64,000 nt of DNA from Populus alba (GCF_005239225.2 NC_133288.1:18296169-18360168); one strand, 5' to 3'. Positions 50,265 to 61,905 are shown, numbered from the stretch's first letter. Notes: generated by a model not told the origin, from the letters alone. A program made the numbers and translations.

Positions 50265-50754
50265 ATGAAGAAAAAGAAAAAAAAATGAATTAATTGGGTT
50301 AACCCTTTAAACCAGGTTATCCCGTAAAACCTGAGATTCGCGTAATGAAAGTTTGATAACTAAATAGAAAAAAAATGACGGGTTTACCCAGAATTAATTG
50401 GGTTAACCCATCAAACCAAGTTAACCTGTCAAGCTCAGGATACGTATCATGAAAGTATGAAAGTCTGATAATTAAATAGAAAGAAAATTAATTTTAACAA
50501 ACTAAACTAAATGAAAAAAATAACTCGTCAAATCAGGTCAACCCATCAAACTCGAGATCCGTATCATGAAAATCTGATAACTAAATAAAAAAATTTAACA
50601 TTAACAAACTAAATCAAACAAAAAAATTCATTAAAAAAAATTAAATTCTATTTAGTTATCAAACTTTCATGACGCAAATCCCAGGTTTTACGGGATAACC
50701 TGGTTTAAAGGGTTAACCCAATTAATTTAATTTCTTTTTCTTTTTCTTTATTAG
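50265..50754. repeat. Fold-back (inverted repeat) inside Helitron B
   Basis: Left arm about 50265-50368, right arm about 50648-50754, inverted copies with words such as AACCAGGTTATCCCGTAAAA. It is the counterpart of the fold-back in Helitron A, with the outer part of the right arm lost. Confidence 0.7.
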
Positions 50755-51299
50755 TTTTTCTCTTTTAGTTGATTTTTTTTCTTTGTTTTTTTTAATTAAT
50801 GGTTTGGCTGCAACGCCTGACCTAAGAGTAATATTTATAATATTAATAATAAAATTAAACTTGCATGACCCAAGTTTAAGTAGGGGTGGCTGCAATACCA
50901 GATCCAATAGTCTTGGATGTAGGTCTGGCTGCAAGGTCGAGTCATATAAGTGTGATAACTAAATAGATTGATTAAAAAGAAAAAAAAAGAAAAAAAAAAC
51001 TAACAGAAAAAAAAAACTAATGAAGAAAAAAGAAAAAAAAATGAATTAACTGGATTAACCCGTCAAATCTAGAATTCGCATCATGAAAGTTTGATAACTA
51101 AATAAATGAAAAAAATTAACGGGTTTACCTAAAGTTAACTGGGTCAACACATCAAACCAAGTTAACCCGTCAAGCCAGGATACATGTTATGAAAGTTTGA
51201 TAATTAAATAGAAAAAATTTAATACCAACAAACTAAATCAAACAAAAAAAAATTCATTAAAAAAAACAAAAAAAAATTAAAAACGAAAAAAAATAAGAC

Positions 51300-51510
51300 A
51301 GTTAAATAATATAATATAATATAATAATAATATATTAATAATGAGTAAAGTGAGGCGTGAAAAAAAAAACACTTTCATTCACTGATGCTTAGGAATAATA
51401 TAATATAATATAATATAATATAATATAATAATATATTAATAATGAGTATAGTGAGGCGTGAAAAAAAAGAAAAAAAAAAACACTTTCATTCACTGATGCA
51501 TAAGAGGGTG
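51300..51510. repeat. AT-rich short tandem repeats in Helitron B
   Basis: Two units of AATATAATATAATAATAATA-type sequence, each followed by ATGAGTAAAGTGAGGCGTGA (or a one-base variant), an A run and CACTTTCATTCACTGATGC. The same unit recurs four times in the tandem duplication of Helitron A. Confidence 0.7.
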
Positions 51511-52014
51511 GGGGAAAGTCTGAACCTGGAATTCGCGTTATGAAAATTTGATAACTAAATAGAAAAAAAAATTAAGAAACTAAACTAAACAAAAAAAAAA
51601 TTGATTAAAAAGGAAGAAAAAAAAATTCTGAATCAACTGAGTTAATTCATCAAATGAGGTTAACCCGTCAAACCTGGAATTCGCGTCATGAAAGTCTGGT
51701 AACTAAATAAAAAAAATCAACAGGTTAAAAAAAAAAAATTAAGAAACTAAACTAAACAAAAAAAATTGAGTAAAAAGGAAAAAAAACAAAAAAAATTTAT
51801 GGGTTAACCCGTCGAACCAAAGATTCTTGTCATAAAAAGTTTGATAATTAAATAAATTTTTTTTTTCACATCAACAAACTAAATTAAACAAAAGAAAAAT
51901 TCATTAAAAAAAAAAAACACAAAGAAAAAAGAAAAAAAAACCCATAAAGGCATAAAAAACAGGAAAAAAAATAAAAACAGGAAAAAATTTTTTTTTTTAA
52001 AAAAAAGGTTAAGA

Positions 52015-52045
52015 GTTTCACTGTGCACTGTGTGCACAGTGAAAC
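52015..52045. repeat. Perfect short hairpin, 14-bp arms
   Basis: GTTTCACTGTGCAC, three bases, then its exact reverse complement. Immediately after it, a ~28-bp sequence containing GATATTACAGAACCAATCTT is repeated twice (52063-52130). Confidence 0.8.
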
Positions 52046-52281
52046 ACTGTTTCACCGATATATTACAGAACCAATCTTCACTTTTCAACCTCTGTACCGA
52101 GATATTACAGAACCAATCTTCACTTTTCAATTTCTGTAATAGATATAATATAATAATAACTATGTGGAAAACACTAAAAGGTTATGAGGGGAACGGATAA
52201 AACAAAAACAAAAGGTTGCGACAGTGCTGGAAGGCAAAAACCTTAGAAATCTAATGGTATAAAAATAGATGAAAACTGCTT

Positions 52282-53115
52282 CAGAGCCCATCACGTGACT
52301 CTCACGATGGAGAGAAAACGACGACATCTTTTCATTCCACCCCTGTACTCAGCCCCATGGGATCCCCACCTCATTTCTCACTCCTCTGTTGGCCGCCACT
52401 CACGTGAATCCTCTTCAAGCCGGTTTTCTGGGTCGTTGAAACCTGGATCGCACAAGATCTCACCAAATGATGCGTCTACAGGGGGTCTAAAGGGACAAAA
52501 GCAGTGGAAGGAGTGTGATGCTATCGAAGAAGGACTTCTTGATGATGAAGAGCGTCGAAAGGGTCTCCCTCGTAAATGCTATTTCCTAGCTTTTGTTCTT
52601 GGATTCTTAATCCTGTTCTCGTTTTTTTCTTTGATTCTTTGGGGGGCAAGCAAGCATCAGCAACCCGAGATCACAATGAAGGTATATTATATTTTAATTT
52701 CTTCTCACAAAAATTATTACAATTGAGGAAATTGGTTGGCTTTAATTGGTTTATTCTCTTGCAGAGTGTTACATTTGAGCAATTTAGAATCCAAGCTGGT
52801 TCTGATTCAACAGGAGTGGCAACTGATATGATCTCTGTGAACTCCACTGTGAGAATGACCTATCGCAACAAAGGAACATTTTTCGGAGTCCATGTGACCT
52901 CAACACCTATGGATCTATCATACTCTGAAATCACTTTAGTACCAGGAAGCGTAAGCCAACTGAAATCTTGCTTTTCCTATATTAGTTCAAAAGAAATGAA
53001 GACATTTCTGAAAGTTCTCTAATTTGGTGATTTGGGTATTGCAGATCAAGAAGTTCTACCAGTCAAGGAAGAGCCAGAGGTCGGTAGCAATATCTCTTAT
53101 CAGCGATAAAATTAA
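52282..53115 (+). pseudogene. Captured LEA2-family gene fragment
   Basis: A copy of a LEA2 (LEA14/NDR1-like) single-pass membrane protein gene. Exons 52282-52681, 52765-52950 and 53045 to about 53115 retain GT-AG introns. The reading starts QSPSRDSHDGEK, a word found some 30 residues into intact relatives, so the 5' end is missing. An extra T at about 52374 shifts the frame between the SPMGSPPH and SSVGRHSRESSSSRFSGS words. The membrane segment CYFLAFVLGFLILFSFFSLI and the LEA2 domain start (VTFEQFRIQAGSDSTG, GTFFGVHVTSTPMDLSYSEI) are intact. It ends after KKFYQSRKSQRSVAISLI, losing the last third of the domain. Truncation at both ends plus a frameshift make it non-functional as the original protein. 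It lies inside Helitron B, which explains the abrupt borders. Confidence 0.85.
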
Positions 53116-53121
53116 CAATTA

Positions 53122-53209
53122 TCAAAAAAGAATAATTAACGAAATGGCTATTTCCTTTGGCAAAGCAGATTGCAAGCAACAGGTAATTAATTACTCATGT
53201 ATTCTGCAG
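53122..53209 (+). repeat. Captured leader segment, shared with the right window edge
   Basis: It contains GGCTATTTCCTTTGGCAAAG, then a possible donor (CAACAG before GTAATTAATT) and a CTGCAG acceptor-like end just before the permease fragment. The same ~90 bases recur at 63715-63800. It may be the 5' leader of the permease gene; this is inference. Confidence 0.6.
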
Positions 53210-53605
53210 TGGGTGAGAAACACATCCGCAAAGAACCAACTCCCTCACCAGGTTTTCAGCGTCTCAATTGACACCAATCGACGAAGTGGTTCCGAGTGGT
53301 TTGATGATGATGGCCGCCCCAAACGAACTGGTAACTTTACTCTTCTTTATTTAATATTCTGGACAACTCTGATAGAAAAAGAAAAAATATTAGCCATATG
53401 GTCGTGTATTTTATCATGAGTCTTTCTTTTGTTGTTTCTCTAAACAGGAACTGTGTGGACTGCAAGTGCTCACATCATAACAGCTGTTATAGGGTCCGGA
53501 GTTTCTCTCCTTGGCTTGGGCTATTGGTCAGCTTGGATGGATTACTGGACAGCTGTGATGCTTTTGTTCTCGCTCGTCACTTGCTATACTTCGACTCTGC
53601 TATAG
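53210..53605 (+). pseudogene. Captured amino acid permease (AAP-type) gene fragment
   Basis: Two exons (53210-53330 and 53448-53605) with the intron retained. They encode the N-terminus and first membrane segments of an AAP-family proton/amino acid symporter: LPHQVFSVSIDTNRRSGSEW, FDDDGRPKRTGTVWTASAHI and ITAVIGSGV, then MLLFSLVTCYTSTLL. The start codon is lost (GTG at the expected ATG) with an extra A after it. In exon 2 an extra T at about 53502 shifts the frame, and a missing base at about 53550 restores it, so the stretch between reads as nonsense (SLLGLGYWSAWMDYW). Homology stops at the TAG at 53603-53605. Only ~80 of the usual 470-480 residues are present. A clear pseudogene fragment. 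Confidence 0.88.
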
Positions 53606-53620
53606 AGGTCGGAGCTGAGA

Positions 53621-53770
53621 GATGCATGATTCGCCTGGATAAGCAAGAAAAGAAGAAGCTACCTGGCCTGGGGGAGGTGCTTGCTGCTGTTGCTGGTTTA
53701 TCATGAGGATGGTGGTGCACGGTGGAGCTGCTGGTGATACACTGCAGCCACTGGAGAAGGCAGAAAAACA
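53621..53770. repeat. Captured tail segment, shared with the right window edge
   Basis: The stretch from ATGCATGATT through GCCTGGGGGAGGTGCTTG to GGCAGAAAAACA recurs at 63830-64000 at roughly 85-90% identity by eye. It is GC-richer than the Helitron. One frame reads RLDKQEKKKLPGLGEVLAAV before a stop. I do not recognise the source; it may be a third captured gene. Confidence 0.65.
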
Positions 53771-54726
53771 ACGGTGGATGTTGATTGCTAATGTGGTTTT
53801 TGGCTGGGGAAGAGGAGAGGTGACAATGAAAACCGAACAGCATGTATGTATAATGATGCCAACACCACCAAAAAGATTGGTCAGCTTTACTTTATGTAAA
53901 TAAAACCTGAAAGCATTTAATGCAGCATTAAAAAGACACTGTAATCAGTCGTTTCTTTCAGTCTGATTTTTCAAAGCATTTAAGACATTGTAATTATAAT
54001 GTCGTTTTTTTCAAACTTGTTCAGTGATAATATATTTTATGGGAAAGTAAGCAAGATATTCAACTGCAGAGAAGAAAACCGTGGGGAAAGCTACAGTACT
54101 TTCCCCACGCGTTTTAGAGTTCTTTAATATATATAGTAGATAGGAAGGGGTGATGACGGCCCACCCCATCTCTGCCACGCCTGGTTCCATGGATGTGATG
54201 TGAAACTAGTAATCATTCGTTCTCTGTTGCAATTCATGGTTAAATATTGCTTATAAAAAATAAACATGCGACAAAACAATGTCTATCAATCGCCTAGAAA
54301 CTCTTCAATAAGAACTGTTTTCCGGTGCCCGTTCGCTTTCCTCCAGGGCAGAGTTTAACTGTTAAAACATATTCAACCAGAGGACACGAATCATTATTTA
54401 GGCATTCCTACATTCCCTGGCCAAAGGCTTCCCTGATCAAGACAGAGCAATACAAATGAATTTTACACAATGGGTTGCCAAAAAGCATGGCCGGGAACCT
54501 TTCTCTCCGAGCAATCTAACATTATCAAAATCGAATTAGAATGAGCAAAGCTACAACAATCCACAGCAGAAATGGTGTTGCACATACTTGAGAAAGACAA
54601 ACCATGAAACAACCATTTTGCGTAAGGTACAGTGTACTGATTTGTTCGTGATTGATTTTGGATTATATGCCATCTGTGTTTCCAACGATAAGAGCACACT
54701 GAAGGATCCCTGTAAGGATAAACATT

Positions 54727-57700
54727 TCACACTATACTAGGCGGATCCCCCACCCAATTGCAAACTGCTCGAGACCAGCGAGTTCTAATACAGTCCACTA
54801 ATGGTGCATGCTGAGAAGGCTCGGGTTTGGTCACCTCAGTGTCTTTACCACTTGATTCCTTCCCACCAGGGCCAGACGTCACCACCACATCTGCCATGAA
54901 TTCCTCGGGAGTCCACCTTGGTGGAACTGAAACCCTCAGTTTTGTGAGTCTAGGTCTCTGAACCAGTGTTTCACCCCCAGAGGTTGCGTGGCTTCCATTT
55001 ATATCAGATTTTGCAATCCCATTAAAATGGCAAAGATCAAACACCTTCTTACCCATCAACCCACTTGAATCCTTAAGGCCTCCCAGACTTTTGTCTAGAT
55101 CCAAAATAACCTGCCAGAATTCACTCCATACAATAAAGCCAGTGCTGCAAAGGTGATCGAGTTTCTCAGATGGAAGTCTAATATCCACTTCCCTAAGGAC
55201 CTGATGGAAGCCTTCAACACTGATAAAGCCGCCGCCGCCACTCTGATCTTGTGCATCAAATGCCCTCCGAATCTGTGACTCTCTTTCTTCCAGTTCATTC
55301 TCGTCCTGAACCGAAGTGTCGAGAGCAAATAGAACTGTATAATGAGATTCGCTCCCAACAACCCATATTGGCCATTTCGGGCATTTTAAATGCTGGCCAA
55401 CCTTACAAAAAATTGAGAGATTCTAATAGTGTGAGAAATCCAACTTCCACACTCATGGATATGCCCTTTAGAAACATGCCTCCACCAAAGTCCATCCTAC
55501 CATCAAACACGTTAGGGACAGCCTGTCCACAGAGCAGAAGGTTCACAATTTCCTGTATAATGTTCAAATGAAATTATATTATCTCAGAAAAACCCAATCA
55601 TTATCCAAAGATTCACCAATAGAAAGTAAAAGGACAGATACGTATCAAAGTGGAGAAGACAAAATAGCACGTCATAGATTAATCTGTGGATATCAGACCT
55701 GTGAAGCATGCCCAAAAGGTGCAGTGACTAGGGGAAGGTTGGGATCGTCCCTGTCAGCTTGAATTGAGTCCTAAAAAAAAGGTAACGTTTTGCAGGCATA
55801 AGAGGCATAAACACCCAATTTTAAAGTGGAGTGCCACTAATATACACAATTCTAACAATCAAAAGGCCATTTAATCCTGAAAGAATAACAACTTTCTAGA
55901 GCTTGTATAAATGGAACACCAAGACTGAAAGCAAGACTGCTCCCCAAAATCCATGATTTACAATTCACAAAGTAAACTTCATAAGGCTCTGGGCACTACA
56001 GCACAAGCAATGCAGAAAGATGAAGCAATCTTTGTTTCTAACAATGTAACATCACCCCCCCCCCTAAATAAAACAGCTCACCATTGGATAAGCTCGAATT
56101 AAGATAGATTTAGATATTAATATTTTTTGACTCCTCACCCCACCCTACCCCTTCTTCCAGAAAAAGAATAGGTTTTGACATGGACTAGCAGTAACCCCCC
56201 CCCCCCCAAAGCTTCCCTCCAAGCTAAAATCGATGTTGATTAGGTCACTCTCAAGTGGAAAATATAAAAGGGCATATAAATGAAAAGATGGCTTTTTAAG
56301 CATACCAATCCTCGGGACAGTAAGGCAGAAATAAGGAACAGTAGTGCCCCCATACGAGATTGGAAAACAGGAAGTGCTGTATGGAGTTTCTGCAATGCAG
56401 TTGTTTGTGATGTATATGTGTCGATTCTTAGAATTTTTTGCAAATCAGATGCAGATTCAATTGTAAGGCCCTCCAGTGCTTTTGCAATGATCTGCAAGAT
56501 AGAAGACAATCCCTGTTAGCAGCTAAAATATCCAAAACAGCTGTGCAAAAATAGCTATTATAATCACAAGGTTTTCCATTCCAAACTAATATTTAGCAGT
56601 ACATTGATATCAAACCTAAAGCAACTTACCTCGTTCTTTGCAAAGCCCTCAGTGTCAAGGCCAACAACATTCAAAGTGGCAATCACAGCTCTTTTATTGT
56701 TTCCGCACATAAACAATATCTCACCCATGCTTTTAACTAGGGCTCTGTGAATGGGAAAAAAGTTTGAAGACATGAAATGAAAATTGCACATGAGATTCTA
56801 TAAAAATAATGATCATGAACCATAAATTTTTCAAGGCATCCCAACATTCCTATCAACCTGAAACACAAAGAACACAAGTAACACATAAATGATAGTTGAT
56901 CAAGATCATAAGAAGGTTTCAAGCCACTACTAACTGTTAAACCTTGCCCACTGACCTAAATATATGCAGTGGCAAATTATTTAAAAACCGTAAGTACAGG
57001 GACATAAGGTATAAAAGTTAAATTTTCACTGGAACCGGGTTGCGCAAGGCATGCAAATAGAAGATCAAAGTGGTTTTGCTTATCCTACAAAAGATCAAGT
57101 GCCATAAATAGGAAAAAAATTACACTTTATATGGAATCCATGACCAGACATCCACGCATCTCTTTTAGCACAAATTCAAGGAAAATTGAATCAATAACTT
57201 GATTCCACCAACCTCGCAACTTGTAATAAATCAACCATACATATAAAGAATATAATTGCAGAAAATAACTCACAGAAGGCCAATGGAAAAACCTAAGATA
57301 TGAAGTCATTACACTATCACAAGTTAAAAATAGAACAGTTCACAACACTTAAAAAGCAACTAAGCACATCAAAGCAATGAGTTCAATAATTCCTCTTTGT
57401 TCATAAATCAAAGGATCATCAACAATAACATAGATTGAAAGCAAATAAAGAATCAAGTACCAAGATTTAAACGCAACTGGGAAAAAAAAGGTCATTTATA
57501 GCAGGAGTAATATTATGTGAATCCATGACTAAAACAGATGGCTTATAATCACCTTGCTTTTGCATCTTCAGTAAGAGAACTGAAATTATCTGACGCAACA
57601 TATTGACTTTTAGACAATCCTCCAGAGCTCAAATTTTGTGGCAAATTTGATGTAACTTTGCCTATTTCATTCGGAAAGAAAAGAAGGTGTTTGAGAACAA

Positions 57701-60398
57701 ATGCCTGCACAACCACACAAAATATTGTAAGAAAATCAATAGGGATTTTGAACTGAAGCTATAAATATTGTAAATCAGTAGAGAACCAAGAAAACTAAAA
57801 ACAAGATGAAATCATAAGGAGAAAAAGAGCTAAATACACACACTTATATTGCAAGCAATGTCAGGTGCAAAGAAACAATGATTGATACAATTGTATAGCT
57901 TTTAGACTTCAATAACTACCTTGTACAAAATCACAGGCTACCCACTTCCAAGCCAGATATCAACCTTTAACCTCCACCATTTTGGAGCAATTCAAAAAAC
58001 AGCCATAATAATGTAAAGTGATCAGGCCAGTGGCTCAATATTATTATGAAGAAAAAGAAAATTTCCTTTGGTTCATTATGGCCTTTTGGACCTTGAGTTT
58101 GTGGTATCCTCTATTTCTCTAGACCCTTGATGCTGAGTCCGATGATTCGAAAACATATACATACATATATAAAAACAAATTTTGCAAAGGTCATTGCCTA
58201 AAAGTTTTTGCAATCACCACAAAGTCAATATATAACAATTATTTCAAATATTTAAAATAAACATCTGATGTACAACAACTTGTCCAAATCATGTATGTGT
58301 TAGCTAGTGGTTTCAAAGAATGTCATAGGGGATGGATGTATAACAGCAATAAATTAAATCAACTTAGCAAACCCAGAATAGTTGTGGTCAATCACACAAG
58401 TCATCTTTCTATATTCTGATTCTATTAAGGCCAAACTTCCTGTAAGTTATCAGCAACCAAATGACTTTTTGGTTATGTTTGGCAGGGTGTTGATGGGGGT
58501 TAAAGTTTTTGGACGGTAATCATTACCCCCCTTAACAATTCACCTTTCCCAAAATTTAACCAAGCAAACTTAAATTTCATAATAATAAATTTTAACCCCC
58601 ATCAACCCCCTAATCAAACATAACCTAAAAGTCATGGAGGGAAAAATTCACCCTTCAAGCAGCACTAATTTTTTACACTCCCCTCCCCTCCTTTTTTTCT
58701 GAAAACACACACCAAATAATCTCTCTCTCTCACACAAATCATTACTAATAATTTAATTACTTCCCATCTCTTTCCACTAACAATCCACCCTTCTATTTAT
58801 TGACACACCAAACATCCTTAAAAACTATTTTTACACCCTAAAAGATTACTCTTTTAATAATCCACTCCCAATTTTTAAAACTCATACCAAATGCCACCTT
58901 GGTCAACTTTTCTCCATTATGCATACCAACTACTAGTTGAATAAATCTTCCGTGTCAATAAGTCTCCAACTCTTCATTGCACAAAAATTAACATCAGTAG
59001 ATTGAAGAGCTAGTAGCTTGGCAGCTAGCAAGGGCTCCTGTTGTATAGTTGACCTCGAGCAAAATTTCTAGTAACTGCTACTGAGATAAACCATGTTTGA
59101 GTTCAATTCAAAGCATTTTCTCTAATCTCTGTGATACCCACAACAGTAAATGTAGCATCCTCACCCTGCATTTGGCTTCTTTGAAGATTAATTAAATTCT
59201 TTCACATAACCATGGCTTCAAATTGTCACAAGCCCCATAAATTCCACTATCAGTTACAAATAAATCTAGAAATGAACGGCATAGACATCCATTTGAAAAT
59301 CAATTCTATCAATGACTAGATGGTAGCCTAAAGAGTGAAACAAAAAAAAAAAGATGACAATAAAACATCCATGATGAAACTGCAGGTTGACATCCAAGAA
59401 GCCTGGCAAAAGAAAGCTTATTTTCTTCAACATGATACCATGGTCATCGATCCATTTAGGGACCACATCCACCCCCACCCCCCACCCCGGTTCCAATTCC
59501 CATAACACCAAAAAAAAAAAAAAAAAAAACATACTAACAAAAAACAGAAAAAACAGCATAATTAGAAATCGATGGATTACTTGTATAGTTGCTAAGACGC
59601 CACAGGGCCCACCTTCATGCTGCACTAGTCCCATAGATGTTTCTGGATCAGGACTAAACCTATAGGAACATTCAACATGATATTAGACAATAATGGGCAT
59701 GCCAATGGAAGTATGGAACTACAGTAACATCATGATTTTCAAAACGAACCAGATCTCAAAAAAGTTGTGCAACAACTAATTCTACAAACTATCAAACAGA
59801 CTCTTATGAGTATACATCTTTTCCCTTTCATCACTACATTGACACAAATTCCACTCTTCTCCACTGTAAGTTGCTGAACATGAATCAAATTGCTAAAATT
59901 CACTATTATGACCCCAGAGAATCATGTCATAACTAAACATGCAAAACCATTTGCAATATGAAAGTTACCAAATTATTCAATACCTTATGCCCTGGTTACT
60001 CCACTGAGCAAGAATGTCATTAGAAACACAGCTCCCAAACACCATCGAAAACAACTCATTAGCTTCCTCACTCGATAATTCCTTTCCCCGAACTCCCCTC
60101 CTTCAAACCAAAATCTACCTCCTTTCTAACAAAATCTGTACTTTTACCAGGGCTTCTATCAAACTGTTGCTTTTGAAGGCGAAGGCGACTGGGATGGAGA
60201 AGGGGAGTCAACTCTCGTCTCGAGAAGCCGCTTCTCAGCAGCCGCTGCCATGAGCTCGCGCTTCATCCGCCTCAAATCCTCCGGCGATGCCACAGGAGCT
60301 CCAGCGTCCCTCGGCTTGCTCCGTTTAGGTTCAGGTGGCGAGTTTTGCATGCTCATTCTAAGAGCCATTCTCAAGTCCTCTTCTTCTTGATCCGCCAT
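54727..60398 (-). CDS. MINDY-3/4-type deubiquitinase, with three single-base insertions
   Basis: A cysteine protease predicted to trim ubiquitin chains. Seven exons: 60398-59984, 59659-59581, 57704-57553, 56744-56630, 56491-56306, 55770-55699 and 55552-54727, all GT-AG. The protein starts with a ubiquitin-interacting-motif-like helix (EEEDLRMALRMSMQ). The catalytic cysteine sits in GLVQHEGGPCGVLATIQ (about residue 157), the probable catalytic histidine in GSESHYTVLF. An EF-hand-like stretch (RRAFDAQDQSGGGGFISVEG) and the conserved RLTKLRVSVPPRWTPEEFM and CIRTRWSRAVCNWVGDPPSI end follow. Three extra bases break the frame: an extra T near 60163, an extra G near 60083 and an extra T in a T6 run near 55398. 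Without them every exon phase closes and the length is 613 residues. Telo-box-like AAACCCTAA words upstream suit a housekeeping promoter. Either draft errors or a young pseudogene. Confidence 0.85.
58461..58635. mobile_element. MITE with ~45-bp terminal inverted repeats in an intron
   Basis: The left end ATGACTTTTTGGTTATGTTT and the right end, whose reverse complement is ATGACTTTTAGGTTATGTTT, are nearly perfect inverses. The match continues through GTTGATGGGGGTTAAA, leaving a short loop. It lies in the MINDY intron between exons 2 and 3. A pyrimidine-rich stretch up to 58900 may be part of a larger element. Confidence 0.65.
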
Positions 60399-61161
60399 TG
60401 ACGAAGAAAAATAAGAATCAGAATCGCAGATCGAAAGAGGCTTGTAATTAAGCGAATTTAGGGTTTCATGTGTGTATTTACAGGTCGTTTGAATTCAGTA
60501 ATTAAAATTAATAACAGGATTGGATTTGATTTGATTTAAAGATGACGGGATAAAAAATGATTGCGATTATAAAAACCCTAATTTATTAGGGTTTGAAATT
60601 TCTGGTTTGGAACGTGAATGGATTTGGATTTTCATTTGGGCATTCGATTTTCATCAAAGAAGAATGAAGGTAGGATTGGGATTTTCAAGTCTACATAGGG
60701 TTAAAAAGTGAAAGAAGATTATCTGAAAAGGAAGTTGCCGGGCCCGAACGATGTCGTGTACTATATAAACAGTGAGTCGATGGTTAATTACCCTTAATGA
60801 AATGACATGTTTCACCTTGTTATTGAGTTCAAGTTTATGGGCGTGTTTGATGGAAAGGCTAGGGTAGTTGAGGAAATTAAGACATGTGATTTATCTTTAA
60901 TTAAAGAGTATAGTTTAGTGACCTGACGGTTGACTGTTTTTTTTTAAGTGCTGTGAAATTTATTTTTTAAAATATTTTTTTAATTTTTAAAATTTATTTT
61001 AATATTAACACATTAAAATAATCCAAATCATAAAATAAAAAAATTTAAAACTAAAAAAAATAATTTTTTTAAAATATAATATAACAACAGTTACAAACAC
61101 CCCCTAATTCTTTTCTTTTTCAGAGAGCAAAACGCTTTATTTGATGAATTTACAACTATCG
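60399..61161. other. MINDY promoter side and AT-rich flank
   Basis: It contains the minus-strand promoter region of the MINDY gene with AAACCCTAA-type words at about 60460 and 60575-60600. Beyond that is AT-rich DNA up to the gap. Confidence 0.4.
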
Positions 61162-61661
61162 NNNNNNNNNNNNNNNNNNNNNNNNNNNNNNNNNNNNNNN
61201 NNNNNNNNNNNNNNNNNNNNNNNNNNNNNNNNNNNNNNNNNNNNNNNNNNNNNNNNNNNNNNNNNNNNNNNNNNNNNNNNNNNNNNNNNNNNNNNNNNNN
61301 NNNNNNNNNNNNNNNNNNNNNNNNNNNNNNNNNNNNNNNNNNNNNNNNNNNNNNNNNNNNNNNNNNNNNNNNNNNNNNNNNNNNNNNNNNNNNNNNNNNN
61401 NNNNNNNNNNNNNNNNNNNNNNNNNNNNNNNNNNNNNNNNNNNNNNNNNNNNNNNNNNNNNNNNNNNNNNNNNNNNNNNNNNNNNNNNNNNNNNNNNNNN
61501 NNNNNNNNNNNNNNNNNNNNNNNNNNNNNNNNNNNNNNNNNNNNNNNNNNNNNNNNNNNNNNNNNNNNNNNNNNNNNNNNNNNNNNNNNNNNNNNNNNNN
61601 NNNNNNNNNNNNNNNNNNNNNNNNNNNNNNNNNNNNNNNNNNNNNNNNNNNNNNNNNNNNN
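61162..61661. other. Assembly gap (500 N)
   Basis: Exactly 500 N, probably a placeholder of fixed size. Any ORF drawn across it is meaningless. Confidence 0.99.
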
Positions 61662-61773
61662 TAAAGGGTTAGATAGTGAGATGATAATTATGATGATATG
61701 AAAATAATGGTTGAAATAAGTTATTATTTATAAAATATTTTATGAATTATGAGTCAAAAATGTTTTCTAGTAA

Positions 61774-61859
61774 ATGAACTAAATTTGAAGGTTGATGATC
61801 AAATATATTTCATTAAACTTTTTTTTTATAAAATACATTAAAATAATTAAATATATAAA

Positions 61860-61860
<1 letters not shown>
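61774..61860. repeat. Direct repeat, left copy
   Basis: The ~87 bases starting ATGAACTAAATTTGAAGGTT recur at 62674-62760, almost identical. See the right copy and the fold-back between them. Confidence 0.85.

Positions 61861-61863
<3 letters not shown>

Positions 61864-61902
<39 letters not shown>
61864..61902. repeat. AAT microsatellite
   Basis: About 13 AAT triplets immediately after the left direct repeat; absent after the right copy. Confidence 0.9.

Positions 61903-61905
<3 letters not shown>

Larger units (their letters stand above)
49932..54140 (-). mobile_element. Helitron B, gene-capturing, non-autonomous (4.2 kb)
   Basis: The minus-strand 5' end begins TCTACTATATATATTAAAGA at 54140, with a T outside it on the plus strand. 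The 3' end is CTAG at 49932-49935, with a plus-strand A outside. Seven bases inside the CTAG is a perfect 7-bp-arm hairpin (ACCCGCGCTATGCCGCGGGT). A TC start, a CTAG end with hairpin, insertion between A and T and no target duplication are the Helitron hallmarks. A second palindrome (GTGGGGAAAGCTACAGTACT followed by TTCCCCAC, around 54083-54110) marks the 5' side. It carries repeats shared with Helitron A plus fragments of a LEA2 gene and an amino acid permease gene, both antisense to the element. No Rep/helicase is present, so it would need an autonomous partner. Confidence 0.75.

Noticed and set aside
61141..61701. 186-codon ORF across the N gap
   Set aside because: It consists almost wholly of N, so it is an artefact.
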